Assembly: GCF_900107675.1 (NCBI RefSeq)
Contig: NZ_FNRI01000003.1
Location: 124,001 to 188,000 of the forward strand
From: Alistipes timonensis JC136
GTDB lineage: Bacteria; Bacteroidota; Bacteroidia; Bacteroidales; Rikenellaceae
Length of the DNA: 64,000 nt
Reading direction: 5' to 3'
The position numbers and the translations under genes are program-made. Of the stretch, positions 52,389-60,958 are shown piece after piece (position 1 is the first letter of the stretch; each line of letters begins with the position of its first letter). The notes under the pieces are model-generated. The model saw nothing but the letters and a program-made list of their open reading frames with translations, searched no databases and was not told where the DNA came from.

Positions 52389-53729
52389 ATGAAACAGACA
52401 CCGATTTTCGTAGCTCCCGTACTCGGCTCGACGCAGAGCAAGGTCAATAAGGAGCTCTTCGAGCAGAGCGTGGAGCGCTACGGCGAGGGCAAACACCTCG
52501 AGGCTTTCCACCTGCTCCTCGACCACCTGAATCCCGAGTTCCGGACCAAATACGGCAATGCCGACGGCACGGAGTTCAGCATCCCCCACGGCTCGATCCT
52601 GGTCAACATCCGGATCGGCGACGGACGAATGCGCATCAGCGCCGATTTCCTGGAAATCCCCGAGAAGGGCCGCGTGGCGATGCTGCGGCAGGTCGCCGAC
52701 CTGAATATCAACCGCCTGATGCTGCCCCGCTTCCGCAAGGAGGGCGACCTGCTCAAAATGGAGTACGAATGCGCGATGGCCCAGAGCCACCCGCACAAGC
52801 TCTATTTCGTGCTGCGCAACATCTGCCACGTCGGAGACCGCTACGATGACGAGTTCTGTTCGAAATTCGGGGCCAGGCGCACCTACGAACCCCGTATCAC
52901 GCCCTATTCGGACGCCGAGACCGACCGCGTCTGCGAAGCTGTCCGGCAGGTTTGCCGCGAAACGCTCGACGCACTGGCCGAATACGCCGCCGAACGCCGC
53001 TACGGCTACGCCTGGAACGTGCTCGACACGGCGCTTTACAAGATCGCCTATTTCGCCCACCCGCAGGGGCAGCTGATGAACGAACTGGAAAAGGCCGTGG
53101 ACGACATGGACAAGGAGCTGCCCGTGGCCGAACTGGTGGCCAAAGGCAAGGCGTTCCTCGAAAAGCTGCTCGCCGCGTCGCGCGAGGAGTTGGCCCGGGA
53201 CCTCTATTTCGTCGACACGCTGATCTCGACCAAGCGCCGTTCGTCGCTCAACAACGTGCAGGAGAACATGAAGGATGTCTACACCGAGGCCACCGAGGCG
53301 ATCCAGGCCGAGAATTACGAGCGCAGCGCCGTGCGCATCCTCTACAAGTTCTACGAGATGTATTTCTACAACGACGTGCAGGACGACCTGAACGCCCTCG
53401 TGTCGCGGGCGCTCGAGCGTTCGGCCGGAAAGCCGATGGAAGAGGCTTCGGAAATCCTCTACGATGCGCTGGACAACATCATGGAGGGCGAACTGGACGC
53501 GGAAGACGATGACGACGCGATGACGGGGCTGGCCGAAGCGATGACGGGAGCAATGGCCGGAGCGGCCGAACAGATGCAGCAGATGGCTTCGGCCATGGAG
53601 TCGCAGATAGCCGACATGCAGACCAAAATGCAGGAGGCGATGATGCGGGGCGACATGGCCGAGTACATGCGTCTGGCAACCGAATTCCAGCAGAAGATGC
53701 TGGAACAGGCCATGGGCAAACAGGAGTAA
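52389..53729 (+). CDS. YbjN/T3SS-chaperone-like cytoplasmic protein with Met/Gln-rich coiled tail
   Basis: This 446-residue protein has no signal or membrane segment. Residues about 15-145 look like a YbjN/type III chaperone-like alpha-beta fold (I-L-V-N-I-R-I-G-D-G-R-M-R-I-S-A-D-F, I-N-R-L-M-L-P-R-F and L-L-K-M-E-Y-E-C). The middle is helical. The last 80 residues begin with an acidic stretch (E-L-D-A-E-D-D-D-D-A) and continue as methionine- and glutamine-rich helix (M-Q-Q-M-A-S-A-M-E-S-Q). The next gene carries a second YbjN-like domain fused to a protease. Such folds usually bind protein partners, so this may be a client adaptor. Family assignment is tentative. Confidence 0.65.
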   Translation: MKQTPIFVAPVLGSTQSKVNKELFEQSVERYGEGKHLEAFHLLLDHLNPEFRTKYGNADGTEFSIPHGSILVNIRIGDGRMRISADFLEIPEKGRVAMLRQVADLNINRLMLPRFRKEGDLLKMEYECAMAQSHPHKLYFVLRNICHVGDRYDDEFCSKFGARRTYEPRITPYSDAETDRVCEAVRQVCRETLDALAEYAAERRYGYAWNVLDTALYKIAYFAHPQGQLMNELEKAVDDMDKELPVAELVAKGKAFLEKLLAASREELARDLYFVDTLISTKRRSSLNNVQENMKDVYTEATEAIQAENYERSAVRILYKFYEMYFYNDVQDDLNALVSRALERSAGKPMEEASEILYDALDNIMEGELDAEDDDDAMTGLAEAMTGAMAGAAEQMQQMASAMESQIADMQTKMQEAMMRGDMAEYMRLATEFQQKMLEQAMGKQE

Positions 53730-53750
53730 CGACACGTAAAGCGCAAGACA

Positions 53751-54833
53751 ATGGAACAAAACAATATCTATCAGCTGGTATTCAAAGTAACCCACGCCGG
53801 AGGCTCGGGCAGCTGTTTCTACCTGAAAAACTACGACCTCTTCGTGACCAACTACCACGTCGTCGAAGGTTTCCGGACGGTCGCCGTACACGACAACGAC
53901 CGCAACCCCTATCTGGGAAAGGTCGTGCTGGTCAATCCCGCGCTCGACATCGCCCTGCTCGCGGTCGACGGCGACTTCTCGTCGCTTCCCGAACTGCAGC
54001 TGGCCGGCGACGAATCGCTGGCCATCGGCGGCAAGGTCTATGTGGCGGGCTATCCCTACGGCATGCCGTTCACCGTTACCGAAGGTTCGGTGTCGTCGCC
54101 CAAGCAGCTCATCAGCGGCAAATACTACATCCAGACCGACGCCGCGGTGAACCCCGGCAACTCGGGCGGTCCGATGCTGAACGAGCGCAACGAGGTGGTC
54201 GGCGTGACGGTCAGCAAATTCACGCAGGCCGACAACATGGGATTCGGCATCCGCGTCGAGAGCCTGCGCAAACTCCTGGAGTCGGTCGGCGAACTCGACC
54301 GCACGGTCTTCCAGGTGCAGTGCGGCAGCTGCGACGAACTGATCGCCGAAGAGGAGGAATTCTGCCCCTCGTGCGGGGACAAGCTGCCCGACGGGGTCTT
54401 CGACGAACACGACGCGTCGCCGCTCGCGGAGTTCGTGGAGAGCGCCATCGCACAGATGGGCATCAACCCCACCCTGGCCCGCGACGGCTACGACTCGTGG
54501 CTGTTCCACAAGGGCAGTTCGGAAATCCGCATCTTCGTCTACGACGGCGACTACCTCTTCTCGACCTCGCCGATCAACCTGCTGCCCAAAAAAGAGGTGG
54601 AGCCGGTGCTGGACTACATGCTGAGCGAGGATTTTGGTCCCTACAAACTGGGCATCGAAGGCCGCCAGATCTACATCGCCTACCGCATCCACCTCTCGGA
54701 CATCACCGAAGAGTCCGAGGAGACGATCCGGCAGAACATCGTCAACCTGGCATTCCGGGCCGACGAGATGGACAACATGATGGTCGAGCGTTTCGGCTGC
54801 GAATTCTCGGAGTACTCCAAGAGCGAGGCGTAA
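53751..54833 (+). CDS. Cytoplasmic trypsin-like serine protease fused to a zinc ribbon and a YbjN-like domain
   Basis: This 360-residue protein has no signal peptide and no PDZ domain. The trypsin-like domain (1 to about 185) has an intact triad: H36 in T-N-Y-H-V-V, D66 in A-L-D-I-A-L-L and S138 in N-P-G-N-S-G-G-P, like HtrA/Deg proteases. Then comes a zinc ribbon C191-x2-C194-x10-C205-x2-C208. Residues about 222-360 resemble a YbjN/T3SS-chaperone-like fold (L-A-E-F-V-E-S-A-I-A-Q-M-G-I, F-V-Y-D-G-D-Y-L-F-S-T and I-Y-I-A-Y-R-I-H-L). All catalytic residues are present, so activity in the cytoplasm is expected. The partner is probably the preceding YbjN-like protein. This architecture is unfamiliar to me. 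Confidence 0.85.
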   Translation: MEQNNIYQLVFKVTHAGGSGSCFYLKNYDLFVTNYHVVEGFRTVAVHDNDRNPYLGKVVLVNPALDIALLAVDGDFSSLPELQLAGDESLAIGGKVYVAGYPYGMPFTVTEGSVSSPKQLISGKYYIQTDAAVNPGNSGGPMLNERNEVVGVTVSKFTQADNMGFGIRVESLRKLLESVGELDRTVFQVQCGSCDELIAEEEEFCPSCGDKLPDGVFDEHDASPLAEFVESAIAQMGINPTLARDGYDSWLFHKGSSEIRIFVYDGDYLFSTSPINLLPKKEVEPVLDYMLSEDFGPYKLGIEGRQIYIAYRIHLSDITEESEETIRQNIVNLAFRADEMDNMMVERFGCEFSEYSKSEA

Positions 54834-54848
54834 ACCGACGGTAATGCG

Positions 54849-56192
54849 ATGAAACATCTTTTCGGGCTGCTATTCGCACTGCTATTCACGATAAACGGCG
54901 CGGCGGCACAATCCGCCGACGCCGTTTTTTACATGGAGATGGACACGCTCGGCGGCGGCATCCGCGCCGGGCAGGAGTACGACCTCTACTACAAGAGCCG
55001 CATTCCGTTCGACTCGGTCTCGCCCCCGGCGTTCGACGCGCGGATCGAGGTGGTCAAAGGCCCCCTGCCGTGGCGCGGGAGCAGCAGCACGTTCGAGAAC
55101 GGCCGGAAGAGCTCCAGCTCCGGCGAAGGGTTCCGCTACCGGATACGTTTCGCCGGTGAAGGAATGGTCGAACTCCCCGCGGCCGGCATCAAAAAAGGCG
55201 GCCGGGAGTATGTGACGCCCGATGCCGTCGTGCGGGTCCTGCCGGCGATCGGGGAACTGCGGGAAGTCACGTGCCGGATAGGACTGCGCCCGGAGAATCC
55301 CGGCCCGAAAGAGGATTTCTTCATCACGCTGACCTGCTCGGCCCGCCCCGACAACAAGGAACCGGCCATCACGGCCCCGGGACTCCGATGCCGCCCGATC
55401 AGCAGCGGATCACAGGTCCGCAACGGCGAGGCGCAGTACACGTTCACCTTTCTCGCCCAGGCGGAACGGGGCGGCGAATATGTGCTCCGGGCCGAGAACC
55501 TCTCGTTCGGAGCCAAGCCCTATCCGCTGGAACATACGCTGAAAATAGGCCGCATCCGCACCGGATGGATACGCGACTGCGGCCCCCTGCTGGCGATCGG
55601 CGCCGGACTGCTGCTCGAAATGCTGTTCCTGCGGCTGTTTTTCCGCCGGGAGCGCAAAGCGGATTTCGTCGCTTTCGTACTGCGTCACAAGCGCATTCCC
55701 CTGACTACGAGCTGGGCGCTGACCCACTACGGAATCCCGTTCTTCCTGGTGAATGTCCCGATGTTTTTCTGGATAGCCGTCATCCCCATGGGCCACCCGC
55801 CCGCCCCGATGAGCGGCGGCCTGAATCCGGAGCTCTGGATCGGCACACTCCCGCTGCTACCCGCCGCGCTTCTGATCCGGCGCCAGTACCGGAAACTCTT
55901 TTTCACCCCCGTCCGCACGACGCTCCCGCCCGCGGAACTCTACCCGGCGATCGAGCGGCTCTGCAAGGAACACGAATGGGCGCCCGACCACGCCGGAGAG
56001 GATTGTTTCGTGGGCCACACCCCGGGCGGAATGTTCTCGTGGGGCGAACAGTTGTTCGTCGTATTCGACAAAGGGCAGGTGTGGATCAACAGCGTCGGCA
56101 ACATGGACAGGCGGCCTTCCGTCCTCCCGTCCCGCCGCAACAGCCGGAACAAACGCCTGATGCAGGAGGCGATCGAACAGGCACGCCCCTGA
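54849..56192 (+). CDS. BatD-like membrane protein
   Basis: This 447-residue protein has a signal peptide (residues 1-22, ending A-A-A-Q). Residues about 25-235 form BatD-type immunoglobulin-like domains (M-D-T-L-G-G-G-I-R-A-G-Q-E-Y-D, Y-R-I-R-F-A-G-E-G-M-V-E-L-P-A and Y-T-F-T-F-L-A-Q-A-E-R-G-G). Three membrane segments follow (about 238-260, 288-308 and 325-345), then a cytoplasmic tail of about 95 residues. BatD proteins normally sit with BatA/BatB von Willebrand proteins and a MoxR ATPase; none is present here. It starts 15 bases after the protease stop, suggesting that this set has recruited a BatD homologue. Confidence 0.72.
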   Translation: MKHLFGLLFALLFTINGAAAQSADAVFYMEMDTLGGGIRAGQEYDLYYKSRIPFDSVSPPAFDARIEVVKGPLPWRGSSSTFENGRKSSSSGEGFRYRIRFAGEGMVELPAAGIKKGGREYVTPDAVVRVLPAIGELREVTCRIGLRPENPGPKEDFFITLTCSARPDNKEPAITAPGLRCRPISSGSQVRNGEAQYTFTFLAQAERGGEYVLRAENLSFGAKPYPLEHTLKIGRIRTGWIRDCGPLLAIGAGLLLEMLFLRLFFRRERKADFVAFVLRHKRIPLTTSWALTHYGIPFFLVNVPMFFWIAVIPMGHPPAPMSGGLNPELWIGTLPLLPAALLIRRQYRKLFFTPVRTTLPPAELYPAIERLCKEHEWAPDHAGEDCFVGHTPGGMFSWGEQLFVVFDKGQVWINSVGNMDRRPSVLPSRRNSRNKRLMQEAIEQARP

Positions 56193-56212
56193 CTTCCGGC
56201 AAAAAACACCTA

Positions 56213-56238
56213 AAAAGGACCCTGCGCAGGGTCCTTTT
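56213..56238. terminator. Bidirectional terminator between convergent genes
   Basis: A perfect 26-base palindrome has outer A4/T4 ends and a GGACCCTG/CAGGGTCC core. It lies between the BatD-like gene and the convergent histidine kinase gene and can serve both strands. Confidence 0.85.
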
Positions 56239-56279
56239 CAGCTTGTATTTCCGCCTCCCGGATCAATCCGGGGCCGAGA

Positions 56280-58268
<1,989 letters not shown>

Positions 58269-58386
58269 AAATTCATTTTTACCTCCCGGCGAAAAGACCC
58301 GTTTCCGGAGTTCACGCCCGAAGGGACCGTCCGGAAGATTATCATATCCGGCCTTTATCAACCGCTATGAAGCAGGGAGATCGGTA

Positions 58387-58394
58387 CAAAAATA
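58387..58394 (-). promoter_or_regulatory. -7 promoter box of the histidine kinase gene
   Basis: TATTTTTG on the minus strand matches TAnnTTTG. It lies about 120 bases before the chosen start. No -33 element stands out. Confidence 0.45.
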
Positions 58395-58474
58395 TCAAAA
58401 AAATTCGAAAATAACCCTACCGGCGGCAAAAAACCGCCGATATAGACCGTTTTTGTAAGTCAATCGATTCGAAA

Positions 58475-58507
58475 TTGTTAATAATCCAATTATTTTACCT
58501 ATATTTG
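58475..58507 (+). promoter_or_regulatory. Promoter of the response regulator/exopolysaccharide operon
   Basis: TATATTTG at 58500-58507 is an exact -7 match. TTG at 58475-58477 lies 22 bases upstream. The leader to the ATG at 58596 is about 80 bases and AT-rich. Confidence 0.65.
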
Positions 58508-58595
58508 TGAAATTAAAAAGCGACGGGATAACCGCTTTTCAATTTTTTACCACATTTACAATTTACACCCGCACGGGAGCGGACACATTTTTTCC

Positions 58596-58964
58596 ATGAG
58601 CAAGAAATCGATACTGATCGTCGACGACAAAGAGCAGATCGCCAAAATCCTGTATGCCTATCTCCACGGGGACTACGACTGCATGTACAAGCAAAACCCG
58701 GTCGAAGCACTCGCATGGATGCAGAAAGGCAATGTCCCCGATCTGATCATTTCGGACATCCGCATGCCCGAAATGCGCGGCGACGAATTCCTGAACCATC
58801 TCAAACGCAACGAACTGTTCCGCGGAATACCCGTCGTGATGCTCTCCAGCGAGGACAGCACCACCGAGCGCATCCGCCTGCTGGAAGAAGGAGCCGAGGA
58901 TTATATCGTCAAACCCTTCAATCCGATGGAACTCAAAATACGCATCAAAAAGATTCTGGATTGA
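58596..58964 (+). CDS. Single-domain response regulator (receiver only)
   Basis: The 122 residues form a complete receiver domain and nothing else. The acidic pair is D10-D11, the phosphoacceptor is D54 in I-I-S-D-I-R-M-P-E, the switch residue is Ser84 or Ser85 in M-L-S-S-E-D, and the conserved lysine is K106 in V-K-P-F. With no DNA-binding or enzymatic output it must act through protein contact. Its stop codon overlaps the TTG start candidate of the sugar transferase (TTGA), which itself begins with a receiver-like fold. The divergent histidine kinase is the likely phosphodonor. Confidence 0.92.
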   Translation: MSKKSILIVDDKEQIAKILYAYLHGDYDCMYKQNPVEALAWMQKGNVPDLIISDIRMPEMRGDEFLNHLKRNELFRGIPVVMLSSEDSTTERIRLLEEGAEDYIVKPFNPMELKIRIKKILD

Positions 58965-60133
58965 AATACCCGGTCATCTATATCAAAGGCAGAGGCGGCC
59001 GCACGGCCCGTTTCGCCGAACTTACCGGCGGAAAAATGCGCATCGTCGCCGACATCAGGTCTGCGGCGCAAGCCCTGACGGCCCTGCGCGCCGACCATGC
59101 CGTCGTCCTCTACGAACAGCGCGACACCGAGACCGACAGCGGCAACATCCGTTTCCTGCGGTCGCGGTTTCCCGGGACGGGAATCATCCTGATCGCCTCG
59201 GCGCCGCTCGAGGACGCACAGCGACGCAGTTACCTGAGCGCCGGGGTCAACAGCGCCGTGACGGGCGACATCACCGCCGAGGATTTCCTCCGCACGGTGC
59301 AGTTCATCACCGACTACTCCTTCTCGCACAAGCCGGCGACAGGGAAGGGCGGAGAGATGAAGATGTTCCGCATGCCGCTCTGGAAACGCACGTTCGACAT
59401 CGTGGCGTCGCTCGGGGCGATCGTCGTGCTCTCGCCGCTGCTGATCGTCGTGGCCGTCGCCGTGAAACTCGACAGTCCGGGACCGGTGATCTACAAATCG
59501 AAGCGCGTGGGGAGCAACTACCGGGTCTTCGACTTCCTGAAATTCCGCTCGATGCGCAGCGACGCCGACCGCCGGCTCAAAGAGCTCAGCGACCTGAACC
59601 AGTATGCCGCCGAGGAGGAACCCGACGCCGACGCCGCCAAGATATCGCTCGACGAGGACGAGATGAAGAAACTGCTCGACGACATGGAGAGCGGCATGCT
59701 GTTCGCCGATGATTTCGCCATCCCCGAGGAGGAACACCACCAAATCGTGGAGACCGAGCAGGAAAATGCCTTCGTGAAGATCGAGAACGACCCGCGCATC
59801 ACGCGGCTGGGGCGTTTCCTGCGCAAATACAGCATCGACGAGCTGCCGCAGCTGTTCAACATCCTGCGCGGCGACATGTCGGTGGTGGGCAACCGCCCGC
59901 TGCCGCTCTACGAGGCCGAGCGCCTGACCAGCGACGAGTATATCGAACGCTTCATGTGCCCCTCGGGCCTCACGGGACTGTGGCAGGTCGAAAAACGCGG
60001 ACACGCCGGCAAGCTCTCGCCCGAGCAGCGCAAGCAGCTCGACATCCGCTACGCCCGGGAGATGTCCCCGTGGCTCGACCTGAAGATCATTTTACGGACG
60101 TTTACGGCGTTCATCCAGAAAGAAAATGTTTAG
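58961..60133 (+). CDS. Undecaprenyl-phosphate sugar transferase with degenerate N-terminal receiver domain
   Basis: The gene encodes 390 residues from TTG 58961; ATG 59036 would give 365. I prefer the TTG because the first strand of the receiver-like fold (Y-P-V-I-Y-I-K-G) lies before the ATG. Residues 1 to about 120 follow receiver topology, but the phosphoacceptor strand reads A-V-V-L-Y-E-Q without Asp. One membrane segment follows (about 145-170), then the bacterial sugar transferase domain: F-D-F-L-K-F-R-S-M-R, D-P-R-I-T-R-L-G-R-F-L-R, D-E-L-P-Q-L-F-N-I-L-R-G-D-M-S-V-V-G and P-S-G-L-T-G-L-W-Q-V. An acidic insertion of about 70 residues separates the first two motifs. It starts repeat-unit assembly for an exopolysaccharide. 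Confidence 0.85.
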   Translation: MKYPVIYIKGRGGRTARFAELTGGKMRIVADIRSAAQALTALRADHAVVLYEQRDTETDSGNIRFLRSRFPGTGIILIASAPLEDAQRRSYLSAGVNSAVTGDITAEDFLRTVQFITDYSFSHKPATGKGGEMKMFRMPLWKRTFDIVASLGAIVVLSPLLIVVAVAVKLDSPGPVIYKSKRVGSNYRVFDFLKFRSMRSDADRRLKELSDLNQYAAEEEPDADAAKISLDEDEMKKLLDDMESGMLFADDFAIPEEEHHQIVETEQENAFVKIENDPRITRLGRFLRKYSIDELPQLFNILRGDMSVVGNRPLPLYEAERLTSDEYIERFMCPSGLTGLWQVEKRGHAGKLSPEQRKQLDIRYAREMSPWLDLKIILRTFTAFIQKENV

Positions 60134-60136
60134 ACT

Positions 60137-60946
60137 ATGAAAAAAATCCTGCTCATCCCCGTCCTGCTGACCCTCCCGGCCCTGCTCCGGGCCCAGGCTC
60201 CGGCTTCGCAGGCCGCCGACAGCCTCCCGGCAGCAACGCCCCGTACGAACTATACCGACCTGGCGCGCACGTCGGCCGAGACCTATATCAACCTCCACCT
60301 GCCGCCGCTGTACGTCCTGCTGGAAAACGCCCGCGAGCGGTCGCCGCAGGTCAACATGTTCGCCTCGACCAAGGAACAGGAGGAGCGCGAGATCAAAACC
60401 CTGCGCCGCTCGTGGCTCAAAAACATCAAACTCAACGCCCAGTACAGCTACGGCTCGACGGACGTCAACAGCCAGATATACCAGGACATAAACCTCCCGA
60501 TCATCCAGAACGTCACGGGAACCTCCCAGGCGTGGTGGACCGTCGGGGCGGGCATCTCGCTGCCGCTCGACGAGATTTTCAACCGCCGCAACCGCATCAA
60601 ACAGCAGCGCAAGCGGCTCGAAAGCATCGAGTACGAGATGAACAGCTGGTATGACGAAATCTGCCTGAAGATCATCGAAGCCTACACCTCGGCCGTCGAG
60701 AACCTCTCGCTGCTGGAATCCTCGGCCCGGTCGATGGTGGCCGCCAAAGCCCAGTACACCGCCGCCGAATCGGACTTCGTGAACGGCAAGATCGATGCCC
60801 AGACGCTCAGCCGCCAGAAAAGCATCGAGAGTTCGGCCGTCAGGGAGTACGAACAGACCCGCTCGCTGCTCAACAAGGCCCTGCTTCAACTGGAGGTGCT
60901 CTCGAAGACCCCGATCATCAGTCAGCCGACCAACCCCACCCGTTAA
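60137..60946 (+). CDS. Half-size TolC-like outer-membrane protein of the exopolysaccharide operon
   Basis: This 269-residue protein has a signal peptide (1-19, ending L-L-R-A-Q). The mature part has one outer-membrane-efflux-like repeat: P-L-Y-V-L-L-E-N-A-R-E-R-S-P-Q-V, the strand pair K-L-N-A-Q-Y-S-Y-G-S and W-W-T-V-G-A-G-I-S-L-P-L, and long helices to the end. Full TolC proteins have two such repeats in about 430-480 residues, so this one would need a higher oligomer to close a channel. It is 3 bases from the transferase and 12 from the Wzz-like gene. It probably helps the polymer cross the outer membrane. No polysaccharide export lipoprotein (Wza) is seen in the window. Confidence 0.75.
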   Translation: MKKILLIPVLLTLPALLRAQAPASQAADSLPAATPRTNYTDLARTSAETYINLHLPPLYVLLENARERSPQVNMFASTKEQEEREIKTLRRSWLKNIKLNAQYSYGSTDVNSQIYQDINLPIIQNVTGTSQAWWTVGAGISLPLDEIFNRRNRIKQQRKRLESIEYEMNSWYDEICLKIIEAYTSAVENLSLLESSARSMVAAKAQYTAAESDFVNGKIDAQTLSRQKSIESSAVREYEQTRSLLNKALLQLEVLSKTPIISQPTNPTR

Positions 60947-60958
60947 ACCGCCGCGCTT

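Larger units (their letters stand above)
58269..58595. other. Divergent regulatory region between kinase and response regulator
   Basis: These 327 bases separate the divergent genes. A minus-strand -7 box TATTTTTG lies at 58394-58387 and a plus-strand promoter at 58475-58507. A small GC hairpin with arms CGGCGG and CCGCCG lies near 58421-58439. No open frame with coding character is seen. Confidence 0.6.

Noticed and set aside
52341..54857. An 838-codon minus-strand frame over the YbjN-like and protease genes
   Set aside because: It has low-complexity His/Val/Leu composition and overlaps genes with an intact catalytic triad and zinc ribbon; it is a shadow frame.
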